Shown: positions 41,247 through 51,171, counted from the stretch's first letter. The stretch: 64,000 nucleotides of DNA from Alistipes sp. (GCA_017936685.1 JAGBFA010000010.1:246268-310267), one strand, 5' to 3'. Notes: generated by a model from the letters alone, not told the origin. A program made the numbers and translations.

Positions 41247-43328
41247 TTGCCGACAATGAAACAAGGAATTGCAGATCGTATGACCACTGCGGCCACGGCC
41301 GTGATATTGCTGTTGTTCGCGGCGGCACTGTTCACCAAGTGCGCCTCGACGATGACACCTACCGGCGGTCCCAAAGACACGCTGCCGCCCGTGATCGTGG
41401 CCATGACACCCGATAACTTCTCGACCGAATTCCCGACGGTGAACCACCCCAAGATATATGTGGAGTTCGACGAGTATGTGCAGATCAAGGATCAGCAGAA
41501 GGAGTTTTTCACCTCGCCTGCCATGAAGAAGAAGCCGACGCTGACGCGGCGCGGCCGGGGCGTGGTCATCACCATAAAGGATACGCTGCGCGAGAACACG
41601 ACCTACGCCCTGAACTTCGGTTCGTCGATCCAGGACAACAACGAGGGCAATCCGCTGCACTCCATGCGCTATGTCTTCTCGACCGGACACCAGATCGACT
41701 CGATGTACATGTCGGGCTATACGGCCGACTCCTACAAGGCCGACTCGGTAGGCAAGACCTTCATCTGGTTCTTCCCGGCCGACTCGGTGCCCGAGCCTGC
41801 GGAGTGGGATTCGACCATGTTCAACCATAAGCCCGCGGTCATAGCCCGCGCCGAGAACAACGGCATCTTCATCGCGCAGAACCTCAAACCGATACCCTAT
41901 CGCGTCTACGCCTTCGAGGATACTAACAACAACATGGAGTACGAACCGTCGGTGGATCGCATAGGCTTCATCGAGGGCACATACAATCCGGCCGAGATGC
42001 CCGAGTTTTCGATATGGTTCGACTCGCTGCGCCACTACCCCTCGGCCGATCCGCAGCTCTACTTCCGCATGTTCACCGACCGCAAGTTCGCGCGTCATAC
42101 GCTCGCACAGTCGGAGCGGCCTAACCGCCATCAGGCCATGCTCTATTTCGGCGCACCCGAGCCCGAGATCATATCGATCGACTTCGACTCCATACCCCGC
42201 CGACGCGTCATCGTCGAGGCGCAGTCGCGCGGCCGCGATACGCTGGCCCTGTGGTTCGACATGCCGGGCGAGGAGCTGCCCGACACCATCAAGGGCTCGA
42301 TCACCTACATGAAACACGACTCGATCAACAACCTGGTCGAGACTACCGACATGCTGCGTCTGGCCTGGCGCAAGGTAGAGACCAAGGAGGAGGAGAAGGA
42401 GCGCGAACGCTTGGAGAAGGAGCGCGAGAAGGCGTTGAAGGCGGGCGAAGAGTGGGTCGAGCCACAGAAGCCCAACCCGTTCGCATACAAGCTGTCGAGC
42501 AGCGGCGAGATCAACCCCTTGAAGCACTTGGACATGACGTTAGACTACCCGTTAGTGGAGTTCGACACCCTTTCGGTGACGCTCACCTCAAAACAGCAGC
42601 AGAGCGAGGATACGCCACGCAAGCGCGCCGTAAGGCTGCTGCGCGACACGCTCGACAGCCGCAAGTGGCGCATAGAGTCGGATTGGACCGTGGGCGACGA
42701 ATACGCGCTGACCATACCCTCGGGTGCCATGCGCAATGTGGCAGGCGAGAGCAACGACTCGATCGTGGGACAATACACGGTGGCCGATCCCGACAAGTAT
42801 GCCACAGTCAAGATCAACGTCCGCTCGTCGAAACCCCAGATGCGTTATATCTTGCAGCTCACCAACTCGTCGGGAGCCGTGCAGCAGGAGCTGCGCGACG
42901 CTGTGGCGGGCACATACGAATTCAAGTACGTCACCGTGGGCGATGTCATGGTGCGCGTGGTGGAGGACGCCAACGGCAACGGCGAGTGGGATACGGGCGA
43001 CATGGTGCTGATGCGTCAGCCCGAACGCACCGAGATCTACAAGAACAGCAACGGCGAGGAGCTCTTCACCACCAAAGCCAACTGGGAGTTCGAGCTTGAC
43101 ATCGACATGGACGAGGTATTCCGTCCCATCACCATGCAGTCGGTGATGGATATGCTCGAAGACCGAGAGCAGGCGCGTTTGAAGAAGCTGGCCGAGGAGC
43201 AGGCCAAGAAGAGCAAGGAGAAGGAGAAGGACGACGGCCGCAACAACCAGTCGAACTCGGGCTTCGGCTTCGGCGGCATGTCGAACACCATGCGCTCGGG
43301 CATCAACGCCACAGGACAACAACGCTAA
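41247..43328 (+). CDS. Ig-like (Big_5/SbsA-type) lipoprotein
   Basis: 693 aa; the hydrophobic signal ends FTKC (Cys32). The mature N-terminus TPTGGPKDTLPPVIVAMTPD followed by IYVEFDEYVQIKD and TIKDTLRENTTYALNFG is the hallmark of Bacteroidetes outer-membrane lipoproteins with an N-terminal Ig-like domain. Later beta domains include ISVRIVEDANGNGEWDTGD-like VVEDANGNGEWDTGDMV. The C-terminus is a charged helix plus Gly/Asn-rich tail. Surface-exposed; exact role unknown. Starts at the codon after the preceding stop. Confidence 0.82.
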   Translation: MPTMKQGIADRMTTAATAVILLLFAAALFTKCASTMTPTGGPKDTLPPVIVAMTPDNFSTEFPTVNHPKIYVEFDEYVQIKDQQKEFFTSPAMKKKPTLTRRGRGVVITIKDTLRENTTYALNFGSSIQDNNEGNPLHSMRYVFSTGHQIDSMYMSGYTADSYKADSVGKTFIWFFPADSVPEPAEWDSTMFNHKPAVIARAENNGIFIAQNLKPIPYRVYAFEDTNNNMEYEPSVDRIGFIEGTYNPAEMPEFSIWFDSLRHYPSADPQLYFRMFTDRKFARHTLAQSERPNRHQAMLYFGAPEPEIISIDFDSIPRRRVIVEAQSRGRDTLALWFDMPGEELPDTIKGSITYMKHDSINNLVETTDMLRLAWRKVETKEEEKERERLEKEREKALKAGEEWVEPQKPNPFAYKLSSSGEINPLKHLDMTLDYPLVEFDTLSVTLTSKQQQSEDTPRKRAVRLLRDTLDSRKWRIESDWTVGDEYALTIPSGAMRNVAGESNDSIVGQYTVADPDKYATVKINVRSSKPQMRYILQLTNSSGAVQQELRDAVAGTYEFKYVTVGDVMVRVVEDANGNGEWDTGDMVLMRQPERTEIYKNSNGEELFTTKANWEFELDIDMDEVFRPITMQSVMDMLEDREQARLKKLAEEQAKKSKEKEKDDGRNNQSNSGFGFGGMSNTMRSGINATGQQR

Positions 43329-43340
43329 ACCGACAACGAA

Positions 43341-44159
43341 ATGAACTTGAAACGATCGATATTTGCAATGGCTGCCGCGGCGGCACTGCTCGCCGGCCGG
43401 GGGCAGGCTTCGGCGCAACACACGCTGTCGGTGGTCGGCGGCACGGGCATCTCCACGGCGCGGTTCTATCCGACCGAGGAGACGCGCATGCTGTGGGGCA
43501 CCCACGACATCGGTTTGTCGTGGCGTTATTACAGCCCCACGCCGCGGTTCGTCGGTGCCATGGGCATCGATCTGGAATATCTGCGCCGCGGATTTTCGTT
43601 CGGATACACCTACACCACCGAGATCGTCGACGAGAAGGAGATACGCAACTACCAATACTACTCGCGCCGCGTCAACTCGCTGATGCTGCCCTTGGTGTGG
43701 CAGCCCCACTTCTACATGGCGCGCAACCATCTGCGCGTCTATCTGGAAGCGGCGGTGGTATTCTCCTACAACATCTCGTCGACCTACGTCTACGACGACG
43801 ATCCCATCAAGGGCAGCGGCACCTACGAGTTCAAGACCGTGCGCGACAACCGCTTAGGCTACGGTCTGGCAGGCGGCGTGGGCTTCTCGCTGCTGTTCGG
43901 GCAGGTGGAGGTGGGCGTGCGCGCCCGCTACTGGTTCGGCTACTCCGATCTGTTGAAGAACCGCAACAAATACTACGGCTACTCGACCGACGGCGACGAA
44001 AATCCGTTCTACTACTCGCCGCTGCGCTCACCCTTGGACAACATCACCGTCTGCTTCACGCTGGGCTGGCGGTTCAACAAGGGCGGCTTTGAGGAGTGGA
44101 GCGTGCGACGCGAAAAACGGCAGCGTTCGAAAGAGGCGTTCAAATACAGTCTCGACTGA
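43341..44159 (+). CDS. Outer-membrane beta-barrel protein
   Basis: 272 aa with a signal peptide ending ASA-Q. Alternating aromatic/polar strands (HDIGLSWRYYSPTPRFVGAM, RVNSLMLPLVWQP, LRVYLEAAVVFSYNIS, GVGFSLLFGQVEVGVRARYW, ITVCFTLGWRF) predict an 8- to 10-strand porin-like barrel. It follows the Ig-like lipoprotein by 12 bp. Function is not evident. Confidence 0.8.
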   Translation: MNLKRSIFAMAAAAALLAGRGQASAQHTLSVVGGTGISTARFYPTEETRMLWGTHDIGLSWRYYSPTPRFVGAMGIDLEYLRRGFSFGYTYTTEIVDEKEIRNYQYYSRRVNSLMLPLVWQPHFYMARNHLRVYLEAAVVFSYNISSTYVYDDDPIKGSGTYEFKTVRDNRLGYGLAGGVGFSLLFGQVEVGVRARYWFGYSDLLKNRNKYYGYSTDGDENPFYYSPLRSPLDNITVCFTLGWRFNKGGFEEWSVRREKRQRSKEAFKYSLD

Positions 44160-44187
44160 TAATCACGATATTGAATAGATTATAGAT

Positions 44188-44535
44188 ATGGATAATACAA
44201 GACAACAGAAGATCGCCCGTCAGATACAGCGCGACGTGGCGGAGATACTGCAAAAAGATGCGGCCGACGTGGTGCGCGGCACGCTCGTCACGGTGACTGC
44301 CGTGCGCATATCGCCCGATCTGGCCTACTCGAAGATATACGTGAGCATATTCCCCTTCGAGAAGAGTGCCGCGACGCTCGAAGCCATACGCGAGAAGGGG
44401 TGGTTCATACGCAAGATGCTCGGTGCGCGCATACGCAACCAGTTGAAGGTGGTGCCCGAGGTGGAGTTCTTCCTCGACGACTCGTTGGAGTATATCGACA
44501 ACATCGACAACCTGCTGCACGGAAAGGATAAATAA
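44188..44535 (+). CDS. rbfA: 30S ribosome-binding factor RbfA
   Basis: 115 aa, normal length. KIARQIQRDVAEILQKD at the N-terminus, VTVTAVRISPDLAYSKIYVSIF in the KH-like core, and a C-terminal VPEVEFFLDDSLEYIDNIDNLL. Binds the 16S 5' helix during late 30S maturation and cold adaptation. Followed by the permease gene after 30 bp. Confidence 0.95.
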   Translation: MDNTRQQKIARQIQRDVAEILQKDAADVVRGTLVTVTAVRISPDLAYSKIYVSIFPFEKSAATLEAIREKGWFIRKMLGARIRNQLKVVPEVEFFLDDSLEYIDNIDNLLHGKDK

Positions 44536-44565
44536 CCTTTGCCGCAGCCGCAAACCCTCGCTCCG

Positions 44566-45777
44566 ATGTTGTGGTCGACGTTCGCACGACGTTATCTCTT
44601 CTCGCGCAAGTCGCATTCGGTGATCAATCTCATCGCCTCGATCAGCGTGGTCTCGGTAGCCACGCCCGTGGCGGCCATGGTCGTGCTGTTGTCGATATTC
44701 AACGGGCTGGAGCGTACCGTCGAGCAGATGTACTCGGCCTTCGATGCCGACATGACGGCCACACCCGTCAAGGGGCAGACCTTCGATCTGGCGGCCGTCG
44801 ACTTCGCCTCGCTCGGCGAGGTGGAGGGCGTCGGGGCGGTGAGCGCGTACCTCGAACAGATGGCCGTGGCCTCGTTCGGAGGGCGGCGCGCCACGCTCAC
44901 GCTGCGCGGCGTGGACTCGGCATATACGGCCGTGGCTCCGATCGACGATTATGTGGTGCGCGGAGAGTGGCGCACGCTCGGGGCGTGGTCGGAGGATCGT
45001 TCGCAGCGCGAGCAGGAGATAGTGGCAGGCTACGGCGTAGCGGCCGAGTTAGGCATGCCGCAGTCGGGCAGTGAGATAGAGCTGTATGCAGTCAACCGCC
45101 GGCAGTTCTCGTCGATAGTGCCCATGAGCGGCATCAGCCGCAGCCGTGCGACGCTTGCGGGCATCTATATGGTCAATGCCGATATGGACAAGGGCTTCGC
45201 CATGTGCGACCTGTCGCTGGCGCAGGAGCTGTTCAACTATCCCGGGCGCGCTTCGCACATAGCCCTCTCTATCGATCCGCACTACGACGGGCAGACGGTA
45301 CGACGCAAGGTGCGGAGCGTGCTTGGCGACGGATTCGAGGTGCGCACGCGCGAGGAGAAGAACAGTTCGCTTACGCGAATCATGACATACGAGAAGCGCA
45401 CGATATTCATCATAGCCTTCATGGTGATGCTCGTGGCAGCCTTTGCCGTGGTCGGAGCGGTGGTGATGCTCCTGACCGACAAACGCCGCGACATAGCCAC
45501 ACTGCGTGCGATGGGTGCGCAGCAGAGTATGATACGCCGCATATTCGTCGGCGAGGGTGTGCTGATGACACTTATCGGCGGCTGCGCAGGCATAATCATA
45601 GGTTTGTTATTGTGCTGGGCGCAGAGCAGCTTCGATCTGATAACCATTCCTGGTTCGCTCGTGGGCAGCTATCCCGTGAGTGTCGAAGCAGGCGATATAG
45701 CGGCCATAGCGGCGGCGGTCATGGCGGCGGGATATGCCGTATCGTCGCTGACGGTGCGCAGCGTGTTGAAACATTGA
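44566..45777 (+). CDS. LolC/E-like ABC transporter permease (FtsX family)
   Basis: 403 aa from ATG 44566 (MLWSTFARRYLFSRKS); a TTG at 44539 adds nine residues but is less likely. One helix near the N-terminus (VINLIASISVVSVATPVAAMVVLLSIF), a periplasmic domain of about 210 residues, then three helices, with the FtsX-type segment TDKRRDIATLRAMGAQQSMIRRIF between helices 2 and 3. This architecture is LolC/LolE, extracting lipoproteins for outer-membrane delivery. No LolD ATPase is adjacent. Confidence 0.9.
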   Translation: MLWSTFARRYLFSRKSHSVINLIASISVVSVATPVAAMVVLLSIFNGLERTVEQMYSAFDADMTATPVKGQTFDLAAVDFASLGEVEGVGAVSAYLEQMAVASFGGRRATLTLRGVDSAYTAVAPIDDYVVRGEWRTLGAWSEDRSQREQEIVAGYGVAAELGMPQSGSEIELYAVNRRQFSSIVPMSGISRSRATLAGIYMVNADMDKGFAMCDLSLAQELFNYPGRASHIALSIDPHYDGQTVRRKVRSVLGDGFEVRTREEKNSSLTRIMTYEKRTIFIIAFMVMLVAAFAVVGAVVMLLTDKRRDIATLRAMGAQQSMIRRIFVGEGVLMTLIGGCAGIIIGLLLCWAQSSFDLITIPGSLVGSYPVSVEAGDIAAIAAAVMAAGYAVSSLTVRSVLKH

Positions 45778-45785
45778 GAGTTGAT

Positions 45786-46655
45786 ATGAAACGTTTTTTA
45801 CATATTGCAGCAGTCGCCGCAGCGATAGTTCTGGCGGTCTCGGCGTGCGACAAGCCCAAGGATATTCCGCCCAGCAAGTTGGTGAATATCTTTCACGATG
45901 CCTTTGTGGCCAATGCCTATCTGCGCGAAAAGAGCATCTCGGCCGATTCGTTGGAGATCTACGAGCCTATATTCCGCCGTTACGGCTACACGGCCGAAGA
46001 CGTGCGCTACACGCTCTCGCGCATTGCCGAGCGCAAGAGCTCGCGCCTGAGCGATCTGATGACCGCGGTCGGCGACTGGCTCGCCGAGGAGGCTGCCGAG
46101 GAGGCCTATCGGGTGATGATACTCGATACGATCGACAACGTCGCGCAGCGCACCTTCACGCGCACGATATATGCCGATACGCTTATCCGCGCCAAGCGCA
46201 TGGCCGACACCACACGGCTCAACGTGGTGGTGGAAGATCTTCTGCCGGGCGAATACACCGTGACGTTCGACTATTTCATCGATTCGCTCGACGAAAACCG
46301 CATATCGCGCGCCGAGCTGTGGCTCGAACGTAGCGACTCCTCGACCGTATCGCGCTACACCACGGTGCTCTACCGCTATCGCGACGATGCCTTCACGCGC
46401 CGTCTCACGGTCGATTCGACCCATCGCCGCCTGCACCTCAACATGTATTACCACATGCGGCACGACAAGCGCGAGCGTCCCGACGTGACGATACGCAATC
46501 TGAAAGTGGTGCGCGTGCTGCCCAAGGCCGAGGCTGTCGACAGCCTCTACCGCGAGCAGTTAGGCATCAGAATATTCAACCCCGAACTGATGTTGAACGA
46601 TGAACACGCGCAAGATAGCATCGCACTATCTGTTCACGGGACAGAGGCTCGTTAG
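45786..46655 (+). CDS. DUF4296 domain lipoprotein
   Basis: 289 aa from ATG 45786 (MKRFLHIAAV); a much longer frame from 45204 reads through the permease gene and is not real. Signal ends AVSAC (Cys20). Residues 25-110 (IPPSKLVNIFHDAFVANAYL ... FRRYGYTAEDVRYTLSRIAERK) are the DUF4296 domain; the remainder is beta-rich. The last 56 bp overlap the amidohydrolase gene. Function unknown, probably envelope. Confidence 0.85.
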   Translation: MKRFLHIAAVAAAIVLAVSACDKPKDIPPSKLVNIFHDAFVANAYLREKSISADSLEIYEPIFRRYGYTAEDVRYTLSRIAERKSSRLSDLMTAVGDWLAEEAAEEAYRVMILDTIDNVAQRTFTRTIYADTLIRAKRMADTTRLNVVVEDLLPGEYTVTFDYFIDSLDENRISRAELWLERSDSSTVSRYTTVLYRYRDDAFTRRLTVDSTHRRLHLNMYYHMRHDKRERPDVTIRNLKVVRVLPKAEAVDSLYREQLGIRIFNPELMLNDEHAQDSIALSVHGTEAR

Positions 46656-47745
46656 GGGCTGCGTGGTGGAGGTCGCACCCGACGGCAGCATACTGTCGGT
46701 CGAACGGTGCGACGATCTCGACTCGCAGGCCGGCGTGGAGTTCTACTCGGGCATATTGTGCCCCGGGTGGGTCAATGCGCACTGCCATCTGGAACTGTCA
46801 TACCTGCGCGGTGCCATAGCCGAGGGGACGGGCTTCGCCGGATTCGCTCGCGAGATAGGGCGCGTGAGGGGCGGATACACCGACTCTCAGCGCGTGGAAG
46901 CCGCCCGCGCGGCCGATGCCGCCATGTGGGCCGAGGGTGTGGAGGCTGTGGGCGACGTGGCCAACGACACGCTGATCATGCCGGTGAAAGAGCAGTCGAA
47001 TATCCGTTATCACACCTTTTTCGAGGCTTTCGGACTGACGACCTCCGCCGACTGCGTCGGGGAGCTTGCCGCCGCGGCCGCCGGCTTCCGTCAGGCATCG
47101 GTCACACCCCACTCGACCTACTCGTTGCAGGACGAGCCGTTCCGCCGCGCCGTGCACGAGGGCGGATCACCCCTCTCGATACACTTCATGGAGTCGCCCG
47201 ACGAGGCGGCACTCTACTTCGGCCGCGGCTCGCTTGCCCAGTGGTATGCGCGCATGGGCTGGGAGTGCGATTTCCTGCACTACGGCTCGCCTGCCGAGCG
47301 CGTGGCCGAGTGCGTCGCGCCGGATCGCAGCGTGATGCTCGTGCACGACTGCTGCGTGAGCCGGATCGATGCCGAGATATTGCTGTCGCACTTCCGCTCG
47401 CCGCTCTACTGGGTGCTATGTCCCGAGTCGAACCGCTACATATCGCGCATGCGGCCGCCGGTGGAGATGCTGCGCGAGGCGGGCGGCGAGATCTGCATCG
47501 GCACCGACTCGCTGGCATCGGCCTCGACGCTTTCGATGGTTGAGCAGATGAAGCAGCTGCAAGGCCGCGCACCTCTGGAAGAGCTGCTGAGATGGGCCAC
47601 ATGGAACGGAGCCTGCGCTCTGGGTATGCAGCACGAGATAGGCTCGGTGGAGGCGGGCAAACGCCCGGGACTGGTGTTGTTGGAGTCGGTCGATATGACG
47701 ACTATGATGCTAACGCCCGAAAGCTCCTCGCGAAGAATCATTTGA
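46600..47745 (+). CDS. Amidohydrolase family protein
   Basis: 381 aa. Metal-dependent amidohydrolase barrel: NAHCHLELS (HxH ligands, residues about 60-66), His in VTPHSTYS near 170, HFMESPDEA near 192, and the catalytic Asp in IGTDSLAS near 302. The small beta domain is split between the N-terminus (YLFTGQRLVRGCVVEV) and the C-terminus (GSVEAGKRPGLVLLE). This pattern fits aminohydrolases such as guanine, adenosylhomocysteine or aminodeoxyfutalosine deaminases; the substrate cannot be fixed. Start overlaps the DUF4296 gene by 56 bp. Last gene of the plus-strand run. Confidence 0.85.
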   Translation: MNTRKIASHYLFTGQRLVRGCVVEVAPDGSILSVERCDDLDSQAGVEFYSGILCPGWVNAHCHLELSYLRGAIAEGTGFAGFAREIGRVRGGYTDSQRVEAARAADAAMWAEGVEAVGDVANDTLIMPVKEQSNIRYHTFFEAFGLTTSADCVGELAAAAAGFRQASVTPHSTYSLQDEPFRRAVHEGGSPLSIHFMESPDEAALYFGRGSLAQWYARMGWECDFLHYGSPAERVAECVAPDRSVMLVHDCCVSRIDAEILLSHFRSPLYWVLCPESNRYISRMRPPVEMLREAGGEICIGTDSLASASTLSMVEQMKQLQGRAPLEELLRWATWNGACALGMQHEIGSVEAGKRPGLVLLESVDMTTMMLTPESSSRRII

Positions 47746-47840
47746 TTGGTAACTATATGAAACTTGCAGTATGCCGGTTTCTTGCCTGTCAATTCGTCTT
47801 GGCTGGCTGTATGCTCGCGGCGAAACGCCGCGTTTACAAA

Positions 47841-47886
47841 TCTGACCCTCCCCTAAATCCCCTCCTCGGAGGGGACTTTATTTTTG
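47841..47886 (+). terminator. Terminator-like hairpin related to C repeats, after the amidohydrolase
   Basis: TCTGACCCTCCCCTAAATCC, then TCCCCTCC-TC-GGAGGGGA (47858-47875) and CTTTATTTTT. It resembles the hairpin part of the C family and closes the plus-strand operon. Confidence 0.7.
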
Positions 47887-47910
47887 GGTGTAATCCGAAG
47901 GTTGTAGTAT

Positions 47911-49449
47911 TTATCGTCCCCATGTCTCGCGGTCGAGCGTGCGGTAGCCGATGGCTTCGGATATGTGCGACGGGGCTATGTCGGCCGCACCCTCCAAGTC
48001 GGCTATGGTGCGTGCTACCTTGATTATGCGGTCGTAGGCGCGCGACGAGAGCCGGAGCCGCTCCATGGCGCGCTCCAACAGCTCGGCCGAGCGGCGGTCG
48101 AGCGGCGATAGCTCGCGCAGCATGCGGCTGTTCATCATGGCGTTGGTGTGAATGCCTGCCGAGGCGAAACGCTCCCTCTGACGCTCGCGCGCCGCCACCA
48201 CGCGGCGACGTATCTCCTCGCTCGACTCCTCGCGGCGTGTCGACGACATCTCGGCCACCGACACCGGCATCACCTCCACATGTATGTCTATGCGGTCCAT
48301 CAGCGGACCCGATATGCGCCCCATGTAGCGGTGTACGGCCGCGGCCGAGCATGTGCACTCCTTGGTGGGGTGGTTGTAGTAGCCGCAGGGGCAGGGGTTC
48401 ATCGATGCAACCAAAGTGAAGTTGGCCGGATAGTCGACCGTATAGCGTGCACGCGAGATGGTTATGTGCCTGTCCTCCAACGGCTGGCGCAGCACCTCCA
48501 ATACACTGTGCCCGAATTCGGGCATCTCGTCTAAAAACAGCACTCCGTTGTGCGCCAGCGACACCTCGCCCGGCTGGGGCGACTGTCCGCCGCCGATGAG
48601 TGCCACCTGCGAGGTGAGGTGGTGCGGCGCGCGGAACGGGCGGGAGGCGATCAGGCCGCGGTGCGAGCCCATTTTGCCCGCCACCGAATGTATCTTGGTG
48701 GTCTCCAAGGCCTCGGCCGCAGTCATGGGCGGCATGATGGTGGGCATGCGGCGTGCCAGCATCGTCTTGCCCGATCCCGGGGCACCGACCATCAAGATGT
48801 TGTGACCGCCCGCTGCGGCGATCTCCAAAGCGCGTTTGACATAGCCCTGTCCCTTGACATCGGCGAAGTCCTCGGCATACGCGCCGCCAGTCTCCTCAGC
48901 AGCCGACGGCATGTCGGCGACGGCAGGCTCGATCGGTCGGCGGCCGTTGAGCATGTCGGCCACCTCGCCTAACGACGCTACGCCCACCACGTCGATGCCC
49001 TCGACCACCACACCTTCGCAGACATTGTCGCACGGAAGAAACACGCGTTTCAGACCGCGCTGCCGCGCCATAGCCACCAGGGGCAGCACACCCTTCACGG
49101 CGCGCAGCGACCCGTCGAGCGACAGCTCGCCTATGAACATCGAATCCTCCGTAAGGCTGCTCTGCACCTGCTCCGTAGCTGCGAGTATGGCCACGGCTAT
49201 GGGCAGATCGTAGAGCGACCCCTCCTTGCGCAGATCGGCCGGAGCCAGGTTGACTACCGTCTTCTTGGCCGTCATGCGGTACTCCGTATTTTCGAACGCG
49301 GCGCGTATACGCTGCTCGCTCTCCTTGACGGCATTGTCGGGCAGACCGACGATGTATAGTCCTATACCGCCGCCGGCTATGTTGGCCTCCGCCTCCACCC
49401 CGACGGCATCGATGCCGACTATGGCTCCCGTATGTATCTTCGCAAACAT
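47911..49449 (-). CDS. comM: ComM/YifB-type Mg-chelatase-like AAA+ ATPase
   Basis: 512 aa. N-terminal ChlI-like Lon-protease-fold domain (FAKIHTGAIVGIDAVGVEAEANI, DLPIAVAILAA); AAA+ core with Walker A GAPGSGKTML (about residue 215), GEVSLAHNGVLFLDEMPEF Walker B, and FTLVASMNPCPCGYYNHPTKECTCS, the family zinc-like Cys motif; C-terminal helical DUF. ComM is a branch-migration helicase that extends heteroduplex during natural transformation. Upstream TACCTTTA at 49492-49485 may be its promoter. Confidence 0.93.
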   Translation of the reverse strand: MFAKIHTGAIVGIDAVGVEAEANIAGGGIGLYIVGLPDNAVKESEQRIRAAFENTEYRMTAKKTVVNLAPADLRKEGSLYDLPIAVAILAATEQVQSSLTEDSMFIGELSLDGSLRAVKGVLPLVAMARQRGLKRVFLPCDNVCEGVVVEGIDVVGVASLGEVADMLNGRRPIEPAVADMPSAAEETGGAYAEDFADVKGQGYVKRALEIAAAGGHNILMVGAPGSGKTMLARRMPTIMPPMTAAEALETTKIHSVAGKMGSHRGLIASRPFRAPHHLTSQVALIGGGQSPQPGEVSLAHNGVLFLDEMPEFGHSVLEVLRQPLEDRHITISRARYTVDYPANFTLVASMNPCPCGYYNHPTKECTCSAAAVHRYMGRISGPLMDRIDIHVEVMPVSVAEMSSTRREESSEEIRRRVVAARERQRERFASAGIHTNAMMNSRMLRELSPLDRRSAELLERAMERLRLSSRAYDRIIKVARTIADLEGAADIAPSHISEAIGYRTLDRETWGR

Positions 49450-49554
49450 TTTTAAATATTATGTTGTACAGATCCGTAAACAAATAAAGGTACCGGAGAA
49501 TAGGCTACCGGAAAATATGACTGCCGGAAGATGCGGCCGCATATAATGAAAACG

Positions 49555-51171
49555 TCAGAACGGAGGCTCGTCGTCGCGTCGCGCGGCGGCAGGCCGCGGT
49601 GCTGCGCCCGCACGGTTGAAGTCGTCGAACTCGCTGCTCATGCTCGTACCCAAACCACCCGCCATAGGTGCCCCCATAGGCGGCATGGCGTTGGCACTGC
49701 TCGATATGTCGTCGTACTCCTGCTGCTGTCGCGGCGGCTGCCCCGAGGCCGAGGCCATGGCTGCGGCCGTCGAGTCGTCCAGATCGGCGAACTTGGCCTG
49801 ATCCTTAATGAATCGCAGCGGCACGTCCGTCACGGCACCGTTACGGTGCTTGGCGATGATGATCTCGGCAAGACCCGCCGTCGGCATGCCCCGCTCGTCG
49901 GTGGTAAGTCCGTAATACTCCGGACGGTGTATGAAGGCCACGATGTCGGCGTCCTGCTCGATGGCACCCGACTCTCGCAGGTCCGAGAGCTGCGGACGCT
50001 TCGAGCCGCCGCGGCTCTCGACGTTACGGCTCAACTGCGACAGCGCGATGATCGGCACGTTCAGCTCCTTGGCTATGGCTTTGAGCGTTCGCGAGATGAG
50101 TGCCACCTCCTGCTCGCGATTGCCGCGGGTCTCGGCCGTGCCGGCGGTCATGAGCTGCAAGTAGTCTATTATGATGATCTGTATGTTGTTGTGTATCTTC
50201 AATCGGCGGGCCTTCGAGCGGAACTCGAACACCGACAGTGCCGGCGTGTCGTCGATATAGAGCGGTGCCTGTCCCAGACACTTGGTCGAGGATTCGAGAT
50301 GCTTCCAGTCGTCGATCGACAGACGTCCGGTGCGCAGGTCGGAGCTGTTGAGCTGTGTCTCGGCCACGATCAATCGGTTCATCAGCTGCACCGACGACAT
50401 CTCCAACGAGAAGAATGCCACGGGCGACTGGAACTCCACGGCCATGTTGCGCGCCATGGTCAGCACGAAGGCCGTCTTACCCATCGACGGACGTGCCGCG
50501 ATGATGATCAGATCCGACGGCTGCCAGCCCAGCGTCACACGGTCGATATCGGCATAGCCCGAGTGCACGCCGCTGTACTCGCCGGCGGTCTTGCTCGCCT
50601 CCTCGATCTGCGCCAGTGCCTTGGCCAGCACGTCGGAGGCGTTCTGCACCGAACGTTTGACGTGTCCCTCGGCCACCTTGAATATCTCCTGCTCGGCATA
50701 GCCGATCAGATCCGTCACGTCGACATCTTCGTTGTAGGAGCGACGCTGGATCTCCGTGGCGGAGCGTATCAGCTCGCGCTGCACATACTTCTGTGCGATG
50801 ATCTTGGCATGGAACTCGACGTTGGCCGCCGAAGCCACCTTCTGCGTGAGCTGCGCCAGATAGGCCGCACCGCCCACCTTTTTCAGCTCGCCGCGCACCT
50901 TCAAACGCTCGGTGACGGTGTAGAGGTCGACCGGCTTCAACTCGCGCGAGAGATCCTCTATGGCCTTGTAGATGAGCTTGTGCTCCTCGGTGTAGAAGGC
51001 ATCGGAGGTGACATACTCCTGCACGGCTATGACGCTGTCGCGTTCGAGCATCAGTGCGCCCAGCACGGCCTGCTCCAACTCGACCGCCTGCGGCGGCACG
51101 TTGCCTTCGACATCGGTCAGACGGTTGTATGCTTCACGGTTTTGTGAAGAGGGTGTGAATTGTTTTGCCAT
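49555..51171 (-). CDS. dnaB: Replicative DNA helicase DnaB
   Basis: 538 aa. N-terminal primase-interaction domain (PPQAVELEQAVLGALML, DAFYTEEHKLIYKAIEDL), RecA-like core with Walker A ARPSMGKTAF (about residue 220), PVAFFSLEMSS, IIIDYLQLM and SRTLKAIAKELNVPIIALSQLSR. C-terminal Gly/Pro/Ala-rich tail. Hexameric 5'-3' helicase at the fork, partner of DnaG. Encoded upstream of comM with a 105-bp gap. Confidence 0.97.
   Translation of the reverse strand: MAKQFTPSSQNREAYNRLTDVEGNVPPQAVELEQAVLGALMLERDSVIAVQEYVTSDAFYTEEHKLIYKAIEDLSRELKPVDLYTVTERLKVRGELKKVGGAAYLAQLTQKVASAANVEFHAKIIAQKYVQRELIRSATEIQRRSYNEDVDVTDLIGYAEQEIFKVAEGHVKRSVQNASDVLAKALAQIEEASKTAGEYSGVHSGYADIDRVTLGWQPSDLIIIAARPSMGKTAFVLTMARNMAVEFQSPVAFFSLEMSSVQLMNRLIVAETQLNSSDLRTGRLSIDDWKHLESSTKCLGQAPLYIDDTPALSVFEFRSKARRLKIHNNIQIIIIDYLQLMTAGTAETRGNREQEVALISRTLKAIAKELNVPIIALSQLSRNVESRGGSKRPQLSDLRESGAIEQDADIVAFIHRPEYYGLTTDERGMPTAGLAEIIIAKHRNGAVTDVPLRFIKDQAKFADLDDSTAAAMASASGQPPRQQQEYDDISSSANAMPPMGAPMAGGLGTSMSSEFDDFNRAGAAPRPAAARRDDEPPF

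Noticed and set aside
45204-45785. Long 5' extension of the DUF4296 frame
   Set aside because: Overlaps the permease gene in another frame; a lipoprotein signal begins at 45786.
47757-48023. ORF with an apparent lipoprotein signal (VLAGC) after the amidohydrolase
   Set aside because: Reads through the terminator hairpin and into comM antisense; codon use is not gene-like. It may be the relic of a signal peptide but nothing more.
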